Positions 47,516 through 56,817 of a stretch of 64,000 bases of DNA are shown one piece after another. The notes under the pieces were generated by a model that was given only the letters and a program-made list of their open reading frames with translations, made no database searches and had not been told where the DNA came from. This DNA comes from Rickettsiella endosymbiont of Aleochara curtula (GTDB taxonomy: Bacteria; Pseudomonadota; Gammaproteobacteria; Diplorickettsiales; Diplorickettsiaceae): assembly GCF_964030935.1 (NCBI RefSeq), contig NZ_OZ034990.1, forward strand, positions 801,001 to 865,000, in the 5' to 3' direction. Positions within the stretch are counted from its first letter, which is position 1. Each line of letters starts with the position of its first letter. A program made the position numbers and the translations under genes.

Positions 47516-48202
47516 ATGTGTAAAATAATCTTTACAAAATATTTTATATTTCTTTACTTGATGGTTTTTATGGTTATGGATGTTTTTGCAGAAGAAAAAC
47601 CGGATAATTTTGTTTATGTCACTGAGATTATTCCTAACATTCAGCAAGATATGCGTTATTTTGGCAGTAATAATTTTGTTGGCCGTCCTATTGTTGGCTA
47701 TAAAAAACCAGCCTGTATTTTAAGCAGTGTCGCTGCTCATGCCTTATTGAACATACAAACAGAACTGAATAAACAAAATTTGGGTCTATTGGTATACGAT
47801 TGTTATCGACCGCAAATGGCAGTTGATGATTTTATCCTATGGAGTCAAAATAGTGATGAGAAAACCAAAAGCTTGTTTTATCCACATCTTGATAAAAAAG
47901 AACTCTTTAAACGCGGTTATATCGCTCGTCGTTCGGGACATACGCGCGGCAGCACAGTTGATCTAACCATCGTTGACCTTGCAAGCAATCAAGTACTCGA
48001 TATGGGCACGCCTTTCGATTATCTTGATCCGCTGTCCCATCCGGATAATCAGGATGTGACTCCAGAACAATTTAAAAATCGGATGTTACTACAGTCGTTA
48101 ATGATCAAATCTGGTTTTATGCCCATTAGAACTGAATGGTGGCACTTTACTTTAAAAAATGAGCCTTATAAAAATACTTATTTTAATTTTTTGGTCGAGT
48201 AA
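47516..48202 (+). CDS. VanX/DdpX-like D-alanyl-D-alanine dipeptidase (M15D)
   Basis: A 228-residue zinc dipeptidase. Hydrophobic residues 8-25 ending VFA form a signal peptide, placing the enzyme in the periplasm. Zinc ligands His142 and Asp149 (SGHTRGSTVD) and Glu207/His210 (EWWHF) have the spacing of VanX (H116, D123, E181, H184). The family hydrolyses D-Ala-D-Ala; outside vancomycin-resistance operons it probably recycles peptidoglycan-derived dipeptide. No vanA/vanH or transporter genes are nearby, so resistance is not implied. Confidence 0.9.
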   Translation: MCKIIFTKYFIFLYLMVFMVMDVFAEEKPDNFVYVTEIIPNIQQDMRYFGSNNFVGRPIVGYKKPACILSSVAAHALLNIQTELNKQNLGLLVYDCYRPQMAVDDFILWSQNSDEKTKSLFYPHLDKKELFKRGYIARRSGHTRGSTVDLTIVDLASNQVLDMGTPFDYLDPLSHPDNQDVTPEQFKNRMLLQSLMIKSGFMPIRTEWWHFTLKNEPYKNTYFNFLVE

Positions 48203-48220
48203 TTAATAAGACTGATTGTT

Positions 48221-48877
48221 TTAACGCTCATTTTTATATTGCAAAAGATATTCGGGTTTTTTATTCCAGAATTTTATTTGCCATTTTCTATTTTCGTGAG
48301 TTAATAAACAAATATTACCCGTTGCTACTTTAAATTCTTTATTCTGCACATATTGCTCAAATAGACCGGGAATTAATTTCAGAAAATAACGTAACCTACC
48401 ATTACTAGAAATCACTAAGATGGTGTCGGTGGAATCATACTGAGTCACTAACACTTTGCTAAACGCTTTAACTTCCTTGGCTATATGTGTTGGAGAGCCA
48501 GACCAGCCAGCAATTTTTGGCCAAATACTTAAGTTTTCCCAAGCAGATAATTCCTCACCTTCGCCTATTTCTTGAATTTGCGTATTACTTAGACCAGACC
48601 AATTTCCATAATCGATCTCGTTTAAACGGGAATCCACAATGGGTTTTACAGAGGAATGTAATTGTTCTAATACAATGGTGGCATAATCACGCGTTCGTTT
48701 TAAAGGACCACAATACACGGCGTTAGGATGGCTATCGGTTTTTTGCAAAGCTTGTGCCAGACATTTAGCTTGTACAATACCTGAATCAACTAAAGGTAAA
48801 TCTTCTGTCGCACCTACCCAAACCACCGGATCGCCTTCAGAAAAAGTATTACCATGTCGAGATAAAATAATTCTCAT
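48221..48877 (-). CDS. Histidine phosphatase superfamily protein
   Basis: A 218-residue phosphoglycerate-mutase-like phosphatase. The catalytic RHG motif lies at residues 7-9 (LSRHGNTFSEGD); a later conserved Arg is in CGPLKRTRDYA and the acid in LNEIDYGNWSG. The second catalytic histidine normally in a GH motif is replaced by an SSNGRLRYF context, so activity is uncertain. It starts 11 bases downstream of kdsB on the same strand and is probably co-transcribed with it. The substrate is unknown. Confidence 0.82.
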   Translation of the reverse strand: MRIILSRHGNTFSEGDPVVWVGATEDLPLVDSGIVQAKCLAQALQKTDSHPNAVYCGPLKRTRDYATIVLEQLHSSVKPIVDSRLNEIDYGNWSGLSNTQIQEIGEGEELSAWENLSIWPKIAGWSGSPTHIAKEVKAFSKVLVTQYDSTDTILVISSNGRLRYFLKLIPGLFEQYVQNKEFKVATGNICLLTHENRKWQIKFWNKKPEYLLQYKNER

Positions 48878-48888
48878 ATCATTTTTTA

Positions 48889-49680
48889 CTACAGGGTTAC
48901 TAATTCGCCTTCTACGCCTATTAATTTTTCAACTCGCATGACATCTTCTGGACTATCAATAGACGCATGCGTATGTCCTTTATAATCTACTAACACCACT
49001 CGTATCGGTTGACCATTTTCCAGTACTCGCAACTGTTCTAGTCCTTCTAATTTTTCTAAGGGGGTCGGCGTTAATGAAACATAAGTTTTTAAGGCCGCGT
49101 AACGATATGCATATAAACCAATATGCCGATAAAGCGGCGGTGATTGCATCTTTTCGTCTCTTAAATAGGGAATCATACTTTTAGAAAAATACATGGCATT
49201 TAAATCTTTATCACAAACAACCATGGTTCCTCCCACTTCACCTTTTGATTTGGCTTTTTCCATAAGAGAATATTGGTTTCTATCAATTTGCGTTGCCGGC
49301 GTGGTTATTTCTAACTGTGGATTAGCGATCATGGCATCAATTAAAGCTTGAATAATCCAAGGCGGAGTTAATACAGCGTCTCCCTGCAGATTTAGAATAA
49401 TATTCGGCCTATTTTCTAATAATGAAAGCGCAGCAAAACTTCGTTCCGTGCCATTCTTATGTTCTCCGGTCATTAAGACTTTAGCGCCAAAACCCAAAGC
49501 ATGATTTTGTATCTCGGCATGATCGGTTGCAATATAGACTTCGTCAACGCCCCTGATAGTCTTAGCAATACACCAAACTCGATAGATTAAGCTATGGCCT
49601 TTAATCAACTTGAGTGGCTTGCCTGGAAAACGACTGGATTGATAACGTGCTGGAATAACGATGATATTTTTATTCTGCAT
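48889..49680 (-). CDS. kdsB: 3-deoxy-manno-octulosonate cytidylyltransferase
   Basis: This 263-residue enzyme makes CMP-KDO for lipopolysaccharide inner core. The N-terminal IIVIPARYQSSRFPGKPL is the nucleotide-binding signature; LNLQGDAVL supplies the metal-binding Asp and PLYRHIGLYAYR the KDO site. A GTG at 49701 in frame would overlap acs by 32 bases, but the ATG at 49680 gives the normal N-terminus. LPS production fits a Gram-negative cell. Its start overlaps the acs 3' end by 11 bases. Confidence 0.94.
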   Translation of the reverse strand: MQNKNIIVIPARYQSSRFPGKPLKLIKGHSLIYRVWCIAKTIRGVDEVYIATDHAEIQNHALGFGAKVLMTGEHKNGTERSFAALSLLENRPNIILNLQGDAVLTPPWIIQALIDAMIANPQLEITTPATQIDRNQYSLMEKAKSKGEVGGTMVVCDKDLNAMYFSKSMIPYLRDEKMQSPPLYRHIGLYAYRYAALKTYVSLTPTPLEKLEGLEQLRVLENGQPIRVVLVDYKGHTHASIDSPEDVMRVEKLIGVEGELVTL

Positions 49681-51655
49681 AATGATTACTTGATTCCCCA
49701 CTTTGTTGTTCTTGTATTTGCTTAAGCACTGAGAAATCTTCTAAAGTCGATGTATCTTGCTCAATTTGACGGTTCACTGCAATATCTTGCAATAAACGGC
49801 GCATGATTTTCCCAGAACGCGTTTTTGGTAAAGCAACCGTAAAAATTAAACGCTTGGGTAATGCCAAGGCACCAATACTATTTCGAACTTGATTCATAAT
49901 ATTTGTTTTTAATTGTGGCGTTGGTTCTTCGGCATCATTAAGTACAACGAAAGCAACGATAGCCTGACCGGTGGTTTTATCCGGAATAGGCACCACCGCG
50001 GATTCGGCAACCGCTGGATAACTATCTAAAGCAGCTTCAATTTCCGCAGACCCTAAGCGATGTCCTGACACTTTAATGACGTCATCAGTACGTCCCATAA
50101 TCCAAATATAACTTTGTGCATCATAATGCGCACTATCACCAGAAAAGTAAGCGTGCGGAACTTTACTCCAATACTGCTCTTCATATCTTTTTGGATCATT
50201 CCAAATACCGCGTAACATACTCGGCCAAGGTCGACGGATGACCAACGCCCCGCCTTTTCCTTGCTCTACTCGAAGTCCTGTCGTAGGATCCACTATGTCA
50301 ACTTCTACACCGGGTAAGGGCTTAGCCACAGAACCGGGCTTCGTAGGTGTTGCTCCAGGAAGTGGTGCAATCATTATTGATCCGGTTTCGGTTTGCCACC
50401 ACGTATCAACAACCGGGCATCGTTTGTTACCAATTTTTTCAAAATACCAACCCCAAGCTTCTGGATTTAATGGCTCACCTACGCTGCCTAACAATCTTAA
50501 ACTGGATAAATCTTTTTTGTCTATCCATTCATTACCCCATTTCATAAAAGAACGTATTGCTGTAGGAGCCGTATAAAAAATGCTCACTCGGTAAGTTTCA
50601 ATTAACTGCCAAAAACGATCCGGCTTGGGCCAGTCGGGCGCTCCTTCATAAATAAGGACTGTTGCGGCATTTAGCAACGGCCCATAAACTACATAAGTAT
50701 GGCCTGTGATCCAACCCACATCGGCCGTACACCAGTAAACATCTTCTGGTTTTAGATCAAAAACTATCTTGGAAGTATAATAAGCGCCTACCATATAGCC
50801 GCCGGTAGAATGAAAAATTCCTTTCGGCACTCCGGTAGAGCCTGAAGTGTAAAGAATAAAAAGCGTATCTTCGCTATCCATCGCTTCCGCAGGACAGTTT
50901 TCATTAAGTCCGGCTATCACATCATGCCACCAAACATCCCGATCGGCTTTTAAAGGAATTTCAGCATGCGTGCGTTGATAAATAATCACTTTTTCTACTA
51001 ACGGACAACTGAGTAAGGCTTCATCCATCACCTGTTTAAGTGGAATGATCTTGCCGCGTCGATAGCCGCCATCCGCAGTAATCACAAATTTAGATTGGGA
51101 ATCTTGAATGCGTGTGTCTAGCGCTTGTACCGAGTAACCACCAAACACCACATTATGTATGCATCCTAAGCGCGCAGAAGCTAATACGGCAATAACAAGC
51201 TCAGGTATTAAAGGCATATACAGCGTGATGCAATCGCCTTTTTTCACACCTAATTTTTTTAAACCATTCGCAAATCGACAAACCGCTTGATGTAATTCCT
51301 TATAAGTAAATTGACATTTTTCTTCGGGCTCGCCCTGCCAGATCAACGCAGTTTTTTCTGAATATTGTTCCAGATGTCGATCAAGACAATTATAAGACAG
51401 ATTAGTTTTACCTCCTTCAAACCATTTTGCATACGGTTCCTGCCAAGTTAATACCTTTTTCCAAGCTTGCATCCAATGTAATTCACCGGCGATGTTAGCC
51501 CAAAATTGTTCGGGCTGCTGCATCGAGTAACGATAAATCTCGTCATATTGGGCCATAGACTTGATTGTCGCTTGATCAGAAAACTTTTTTGACGGGGCAT
51601 AAACCTTGATTGGGTTTAAGACAGTATCTATTGTTTGTGATTCGTTTCTAGACAT
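49670..51655 (-). CDS. acs: Acetyl-CoA synthetase
   Basis: This 661-residue enzyme activates acetate to acetyl-CoA through acetyl-AMP. Seen are the P-loop LYTSGSTGVPKG, the WWQTETGSIM acetate pocket, GDSAHYD, the hinge MGRTDDVIKVSGHRLG and the acetylatable Lys616 in KTRSGKIMRR. AGGAGT before the ATG supports the start. It is followed by kdsB and the histidine phosphatase gene in apparent operon order and is divergent from the small DUF1328-type gene. Length and motifs are standard. Confidence 0.95.
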   Translation of the reverse strand: MSRNESQTIDTVLNPIKVYAPSKKFSDQATIKSMAQYDEIYRYSMQQPEQFWANIAGELHWMQAWKKVLTWQEPYAKWFEGGKTNLSYNCLDRHLEQYSEKTALIWQGEPEEKCQFTYKELHQAVCRFANGLKKLGVKKGDCITLYMPLIPELVIAVLASARLGCIHNVVFGGYSVQALDTRIQDSQSKFVITADGGYRRGKIIPLKQVMDEALLSCPLVEKVIIYQRTHAEIPLKADRDVWWHDVIAGLNENCPAEAMDSEDTLFILYTSGSTGVPKGIFHSTGGYMVGAYYTSKIVFDLKPEDVYWCTADVGWITGHTYVVYGPLLNAATVLIYEGAPDWPKPDRFWQLIETYRVSIFYTAPTAIRSFMKWGNEWIDKKDLSSLRLLGSVGEPLNPEAWGWYFEKIGNKRCPVVDTWWQTETGSIMIAPLPGATPTKPGSVAKPLPGVEVDIVDPTTGLRVEQGKGGALVIRRPWPSMLRGIWNDPKRYEEQYWSKVPHAYFSGDSAHYDAQSYIWIMGRTDDVIKVSGHRLGSAEIEAALDSYPAVAESAVVPIPDKTTGQAIVAFVVLNDAEEPTPQLKTNIMNQVRNSIGALALPKRLIFTVALPKTRSGKIMRRLLQDIAVNRQIEQDTSTLEDFSVLKQIQEQQSGESSNHYAE

Positions 51656-51786
51656 ATTTTATACTCCTGTTGTCAAAACGACCAAAATATGACGACACTT
51701 TTCGAAGAATGACTGTCGCCACTTGCGACTACTGGATTCATCAACTAACCTTAAAGCTTAAACCATTTAAATAGAGGAGATGTATT

Positions 51787-51954
51787 ATGTTAGCGTGGGC
51801 ATTTATCTTTCTAGCTATTGCTATCATTGCTGCCATCGTCGGATACACAGGTGTTTTTGTTGTAGCCGCCGGTATTGCCAAAATACTCTTTTTCATATTC
51901 ATAGTATTAGCGATTATTGCATTTGTATCGATGTTGTTCCGCAGAAACCGATAA
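51787..51954 (+). CDS. Small DUF1328-type membrane protein
   Basis: A 55-residue protein almost entirely hydrophobic: MLAWAFIFLAIAIIAAIVG, then GVFVVAAGIAKILFFIF and a basic RRNR end. This matches the YtjA/DUF1328 family, two transmembrane helices with a conserved G-x-A-K-I-L-F-F stretch. GAGGAGA just upstream is a strong ribosome binding site. The family is of unknown function, often stress-induced in proteobacteria. Divergent from acs. Confidence 0.85.
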   Translation: MLAWAFIFLAIAIIAAIVGYTGVFVVAAGIAKILFFIFIVLAIIAFVSMLFRRNR

Positions 51955-51985
51955 AAAATTACCGCTGGCAATCCATTAGAATAAA

Positions 51986-52041
51986 ATCTTCGCATTTGAA
52001 TTTTTGTCTGTGTTGCCAAAAATGCAATTGCTACGAGTATA
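51986..52041. repeat. Fragment of the MITE-like repeat
   Basis: TCTTCGCATTTGAATTTTTGTC, CTGTGTTGCC and CAATTGCTACGAGTATA correspond to the two ends of the 126-bp element joined with the middle missing. About 56 bp, between the DUF1328 gene and tgt. Confidence 0.6.
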
Positions 52042-52048
52042 TTGTCAT

Positions 52049-53200
52049 TTATTCATCAAAAATAATACGTCGAATTTGTTCACAAACATTGTGCATGATG
52101 TGTATGTTATGTATGCATGCCAGCTGGTTATAAAGTGACGATCCTTGCTTAAATAAAAAATGTAAATAGGCGCGGGTGAAATGCCGACAAGTATAGCATA
52201 AACACCCTGCTAAAATAGGGTTTTCATCTTTTGCATAAATGGATTTTTTAATCAATATTCTTGATTGATTTTTTTCACTCATAAATTCTAACCAATTCCC
52301 CTTTTTGATGATATTCCCGTGATATAGCGCACCATGTCGAGCATTGCGTGTGGGGGCCACACAATCAAATAAATCAATTCCCTTAGCGGCCACATCAATA
52401 AGATCTTGCGGATTTAGTCCCACACCCATGGTGTAACGAACTTTATCATCCGGTAGCAAAGGCCGAACCCAATCGATGACTTCTGCAGTTTTTTGCATAT
52501 CAAAACCAATCACTTCTCCACCGATTGCAATACCATCCAGTTGCGCCGCTAAAATAAATTGCGCACTCAACTCGCGTAGATCCCGAAAACTTCCGCCTTG
52601 TATTATTCCAAATAAAGCTTGTGAATGACTATAAATTGCATTTGAAGCGAGATAGGCTTCTTTTGAGGCTAATAACCAACGATGCGTACGCTCCATCGCC
52701 GCTAACGCGGCATCTCTGCCACCATTTTCAGGTGTACATTCATCAAACGCCATCATGATATCAGCGCCAATAATTCTTTGCGCCTCAATAGAGCTTTTGG
52801 GCGTCAAATGGATTACTTTCCCGCTAATAGAATGTTTAAAATGTGCGCCATCTGCATCAATGCGACAAATTTTGGCGTTTTTCGACAAACTAAATACTTG
52901 GAACCCGCCGCTGTCGGTCAACATCGGGCCATCCCAAGCCATTAAACGGTGCATGCCTCCACTGGCGAAAATAACCTCCATACCAGGATTGAGTAACATA
53001 TGATAAGTATTACCACCTAGAATAATTTGCGAACCTGCATCCATCAGATCATGAGGAGTCATATGATTTACGAAAGCTCGAGTTCCCACGGGCATAAAAG
53101 CAGGGGTCAACACGTCCCCATGCGCGGTACTTATTTTGGTGACTCGAGCATGGCAATTCTTGCTCGATTTGATTAATTGACAGTTAAATGAATTATTCAT
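52049..53200 (-). CDS. tgt: Queuine tRNA-ribosyltransferase
   Basis: This 383-residue tRNA-guanine transglycosylase swaps guanine-34 for preQ1 in tRNAs with GUN anticodons. Catalytic segments are LTDSGGFQVFSL and the DCVAPTRNARHG nucleophile region; the zinc site CLCYTCRHF plus a distal His (CIHNIH) is present. It makes the substrate for QueA, encoded 6 kb away at 59110 on the same strand; in most relatives the order queA-tgt-yajC-secD-secF is contiguous, so this locus is rearranged. Confidence 0.95.
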   Translation of the reverse strand: MNNSFNCQLIKSSKNCHARVTKISTAHGDVLTPAFMPVGTRAFVNHMTPHDLMDAGSQIILGGNTYHMLLNPGMEVIFASGGMHRLMAWDGPMLTDSGGFQVFSLSKNAKICRIDADGAHFKHSISGKVIHLTPKSSIEAQRIIGADIMMAFDECTPENGGRDAALAAMERTHRWLLASKEAYLASNAIYSHSQALFGIIQGGSFRDLRELSAQFILAAQLDGIAIGGEVIGFDMQKTAEVIDWVRPLLPDDKVRYTMGVGLNPQDLIDVAAKGIDLFDCVAPTRNARHGALYHGNIIKKGNWLEFMSEKNQSRILIKKSIYAKDENPILAGCLCYTCRHFTRAYLHFLFKQGSSLYNQLACIHNIHIMHNVCEQIRRIIFDE

Positions 53201-53211
53201 AAAACATCGAT

Positions 53212-53937
53212 TTATGGCTTAAAAGCTAATTTTTTTTCAATAGTGCTTAATATTCCGCGTAAAATTTTCACTTCGGTTTCATCTAATTCGGATCGGCCAA
53301 ATAAGCGACGTAATCTATCCATGATTTGTTGGCTACGCAGCGGTTTTAAAAATTCAATTTTATTAAGTACGCCCTCTAAATGTTGGTAAAAATATTCTTG
53401 TTGTTTGACATCCGCTAACGAAATAGCTTGTTCCTCAGTTTTATTTTCTTGCTGTAAAACGGCCATGCGTAATTCATAACATACAATTTGCACGGCAGCG
53501 GCTAAATTTAAGGAACTATAATCGGGATTTGCTGGAATATTAATTTGAAAATGGCATTGTTGTAATTCCTTGTTGGTAAGACCGCATCGTTCGCGCCCAA
53601 ATACTATAGCTACTTTTTGCTTAGGTTTAATCGCTATTTTCTCAGCCGCCGCTCGAGCAGTTAAAGAAACCCAATTGAGCTCGCGAATACGCGTACTGGT
53701 ACCAAATACCAAATGACAATCCTGGAGTGCTACCGCTAAATCATCAACGACAACTGCTTCAGCCAACACGTCAATCGCATTACTCGCTCGTACCGAAGCA
53801 TTTACATGTGGGAAGGCCTTAGGTTCAACCAGATAAAGCTGTCTTAAACCCATGGTTTTCATCGCACGGGCAGTAGCGCCAATATTACCAGGATCACTGG
53901 TATCAACGAGGACGATCCGAATTTGTGAAAATGACAT
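53212..53937 (-). CDS. trmJ: tRNA (cytidine/uridine-2'-O)-methyltransferase TrmJ
   Basis: A 241-residue SpoU-family (SPOUT) 2'-O-methyltransferase acting at tRNA position 32. The trefoil-knot motifs are DPGNIGATARAMKTMG near the N-terminus, IVFGRERCGLTNKEL and INIPANPDYSSLNLAAAVQ. Its C-terminal helical extension (~80 residues) is typical of TrmJ. It lies 11 bases upstream of tgt and is probably co-transcribed, grouping two tRNA modification genes. Confidence 0.92.
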   Translation of the reverse strand: MSFSQIRIVLVDTSDPGNIGATARAMKTMGLRQLYLVEPKAFPHVNASVRASNAIDVLAEAVVVDDLAVALQDCHLVFGTSTRIRELNWVSLTARAAAEKIAIKPKQKVAIVFGRERCGLTNKELQQCHFQINIPANPDYSSLNLAAAVQIVCYELRMAVLQQENKTEEQAISLADVKQQEYFYQHLEGVLNKIEFLKPLRSQQIMDRLRRLFGRSELDETEVKILRGILSTIEKKLAFKP

Positions 53938-54129
53938 GGCTTTACCTGTAAACCTTTCGACTAGCCGCTTTTGTATTCTTTTAAGAGGTCGATCAGTTTA
54001 GATTTATATTGTTGTTTAAATACCTGGCTTCCATAGCTTCATATAAAGATATTTTAGAGACATAAGCTATGGTATCATTCTTATACTTTTAAAAATATAG
54101 TATTAGTTTTCACTCTATCGCCAATATCC

Positions 54130-54936
54130 ATGCACCCTTTCTTAAATATAGCCGATCGCGCCGCCCGTCTGGCAGGCAAAACTATTTTAGATGGTTTGAA
54201 CCGCCTAGACCGACTGCGTATGCAACAAAAACAAGACAATCGCGGCGTTGTCACTGAAGTTGATCTAAAAGCGGAAAAAATTATTATCGCTACTATCCAA
54301 GATGCCTATCCCAGTCATGGAATACTTGCTGAGGAAAGCGAACCCATCAACGGTGATAGCTATACTTGGATCATTGATCCGCTCGATGGAACCAGTAATT
54401 ACGTGCATGATTTTCCGCATTTTGCTATTTCGATTGCCATTAAAAACAATGAGAAAAATCGTATCGAACATGCGCTAATCTACGACCCCTTGCGTCAAGA
54501 AACCTTTACTGCAACGCGAGGCCAAGGTGCTTATTTAGATAATACGCAACGTTATACGCGTCGTTTACGTGTCAGTACACGTTCCAGTATTCCAGAATCC
54601 TTAATAGGAATCTCAATTCCTAGCCGCGGTTTTAACACACTGACTGCTTCTATAAATAAAGAAGCTTTACGCGCCATGATGTCGCAAGCCAGTGGTATAC
54701 GCAGAACCGGATCGGCAGCATTAGATTTAGCCTACGTTGCCGCCGGACGTTTAGATGCCGCTTTAGAGCTAGAGCTCGCTCCCTGGGATATGGCTGCGGG
54801 TGTTTTACTGGTTCAAGAAGCCGGTGGAATAGCCTGTGATATAAAAGGTGGTGAAGATTATTTTACTAGCGGTCATATTTTGGTTGCAAATCCAAAACTT
54901 TGCCCATTACTATTACAAGCGATCCGTTCAGTTTAG
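54130..54936 (+). CDS. suhB: Inositol-1-monophosphatase family protein SuhB
   Basis: A 268-residue Mg-dependent phosphatase. Metal-binding motifs are EESEPI, the signature WIIDPLDGTSNYVHDFP and the C-terminal WDMAAGVLLVQEAGG. In E. coli SuhB also joins the ribosomal RNA antitermination complex, which may be its main role here; phosphatase activity toward inositol phosphate is the other known property. It is divergent from trmJ, an arrangement also common in gammaproteobacteria. The 3' end overlaps the next, opposite-strand gene by 4 bases. Confidence 0.94.
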   Translation: MHPFLNIADRAARLAGKTILDGLNRLDRLRMQQKQDNRGVVTEVDLKAEKIIIATIQDAYPSHGILAEESEPINGDSYTWIIDPLDGTSNYVHDFPHFAISIAIKNNEKNRIEHALIYDPLRQETFTATRGQGAYLDNTQRYTRRLRVSTRSSIPESLIGISIPSRGFNTLTASINKEALRAMMSQASGIRRTGSAALDLAYVAAGRLDAALELELAPWDMAAGVLLVQEAGGIACDIKGGEDYFTSGHILVANPKLCPLLLQAIRSV

Positions 54937-55739
54937 CCGTGATTGCTTATTTTGGTGTAACGGTTTTTCAGCATATTATTACTCTCATCTTGCATATTAA
55001 TTTGACTCTGGTTAATTTGAGTCTGATAGCATGGTTTTTGAAAAAAAGAGTGGCTATTTGGCTCAGGCTTCAATCCAAATACTTTCCTTATGATATTCTT
55101 AAAAGCTTCCATTATTGATAATTCTCTTTGATTTAAACATTTCTGCAACTCTGAGTGTTTACATTTATATTCAGGCTCTGCAATAACGTGCCGAAACCTT
55201 AGCTCGTCATTTTCTTTGATTAAAGTTATATAATGTGATAATTGTGCTTTTATTAGATAACTTCCTTTTTTTGCTACTAAATTATCCTCCTCTTCAGGGT
55301 CTCGAATCTGTGTAAATATACACTTTTCTTGAATAGTTAAACGCTGCTTATCAAAACTAATATGCACTTCTTTTTCAGGTTTTTCTGGAATATAGACTTT
55401 ACTGTTATTCTCAGGCACACTCATTTTTTCTCTTAAAACTGATTCAAACGCATAGAGCAAACCACCCTGATGAAATAACGCATTAGCAAATTTTTGCCAA
55501 TGCGATAATTGTTCTTCATTGGCTTCTGTAAAGCAGAATTCATTCCATATCATTGATAAGTTTTTTTCTTGAAGGTCACCTTCCTTTTCGACAACAATGT
55601 TCATGTCGTTATAAATTTCCTTTAGCGACTTACCATTTATAAAAATAAGCTCAAAATCTCTAGTAAAGTCCTTTTTTACTTGTTCAATATCAGCAACAGA
55701 AAATTTAAATTTTGTAATATCATAGGCAAAACTATTCAT
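54933..55739 (-). CDS. Orphan 268-residue protein
   Basis: I do not recognise this protein. It is rich in Lys, Glu and Asn, with no signal peptide or membrane segment. An N-terminal helical half (VKKDFTRDFELIFINGKSL) leads to an FALFHQGGLLYAFESV-like hydrophobic patch and a beta-rich stretch around VHISFDKQRLTI. The C-terminus is glutamine/asparagine-rich with several serines. An ATG at 55796 is in frame, but GGGA eight bases before the ATG at 55739 favours the shorter start. Lower GC than its core neighbours and lack of family suggest a lineage-specific gene, possibly an effector. Confidence 0.65.
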   Translation of the reverse strand: MNSFAYDITKFKFSVADIEQVKKDFTRDFELIFINGKSLKEIYNDMNIVVEKEGDLQEKNLSMIWNEFCFTEANEEQLSHWQKFANALFHQGGLLYAFESVLREKMSVPENNSKVYIPEKPEKEVHISFDKQRLTIQEKCIFTQIRDPEEEDNLVAKKGSYLIKAQLSHYITLIKENDELRFRHVIAEPEYKCKHSELQKCLNQRELSIMEAFKNIIRKVFGLKPEPNSHSFFQKPCYQTQINQSQINMQDESNNMLKNRYTKISNHG

Positions 55740-55884
55740 TTTTTTTCCCGTTACAGGTATCTTTTTATTATTTTTCAGTAAGGTATATATTACCAACGAT
55801 AACTTAAGTAATTATTCAAAAACTTATAGTTTTTAAAAGACTTAAATATAAGCTCGTTTGAGAATTCTAAAGAAGCATATTGCA

Positions 55885-56799
55885 TTAAGGTCTATCATCG
55901 ACACTTTTGACGGGGGGTAAGAAATTACGCCGATCAAGACCCAATGCGACTGCGATGGTTCCTGCCACATAAATCGACGAATAAGTTCCTACCACGATTC
56001 CTATCACTAAGGCTAAAGCAAAACTATGTATCATCGTTCCGCCAAAAATACAGAGTGAAAGCACGACTAGCAATGTCGTGGCCGACGTCATGATAGTACG
56101 CGACAAAGTTTGGTTAATCGATAGATTCACCACTTCTACTGCGGTGCCTTTGCGTAGCTTACGAAAGTTTTCACGAATTCGATCAAAGATAACGATCGTA
56201 TCATTTAGTGAGTAACCAATCACTGCTAAAATAGCGGCTAAAGCCGTCAAATTGAATTCAATCCCAAATAAAGAAAAAATCCCCAAAATAACAATAGGAT
56301 CATGAATCAAGGCTATAGCTGCTCCGACGGCAAAACGATATTCAAAACGTAGCGCGATATAAATCATGATGCCTAATAAGGCAATAAAAACAGCAAGCGC
56401 ACCTTGCGTGGCTAACTCTCGCCCTACTTGTGGGCCTATATATTCAATTTGCTTTAATTGTGCACCTGGTAAAGCTTTTATAATTTGTGCGCTTAAATCA
56501 TGTTGCGTAGTCTGTTGATGGGATGCCAAACTTATCAATACATCACGTGAAGTTCCATAACTTTGTACTAAGATATCTTTAAATCCTGCTGCCACTAATT
56601 GTTTTCTTAATAACGGTATATCTGCAGTGTGATTAAAAGAAACTTGTAATTGACTACCACCGGTAAAATCTAAACCCCAACGTAAACCTTTAGTAATTAA
56701 GGCCCCGGTCGAAATAATAACTAATAGCAAAGATAAACCCACCGCCCAGCGACGCAAGCCTAAAAAATTTATATGGGTTTGTTTTTTAAAAAATTCCAC
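55885..56799 (-). CDS. secF: Protein translocase subunit SecF
   Basis: A 304-residue inner-membrane RND-type protein that with SecD uses the proton gradient to help export through SecYEG. An N-terminal transmembrane helix (LSLLLVIISTGALI) is followed by the WGLDFTGGSQLQ signature and periplasmic domain, then five membrane helices with YSLNDTIVIFDRIREN and TLSRTIMTSATTLLVVL. It lies 18 bases downstream of secD. Normal length. Confidence 0.95.
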   Translation of the reverse strand: MEFFKKQTHINFLGLRRWAVGLSLLLVIISTGALITKGLRWGLDFTGGSQLQVSFNHTADIPLLRKQLVAAGFKDILVQSYGTSRDVLISLASHQQTTQHDLSAQIIKALPGAQLKQIEYIGPQVGRELATQGALAVFIALLGIMIYIALRFEYRFAVGAAIALIHDPIVILGIFSLFGIEFNLTALAAILAVIGYSLNDTIVIFDRIRENFRKLRKGTAVEVVNLSINQTLSRTIMTSATTLLVVLSLCIFGGTMIHSFALALVIGIVVGTYSSIYVAGTIAVALGLDRRNFLPPVKSVDDRP

Positions 56800-56817
56800 A
56801 GTTTTTACTCTTTAAAA

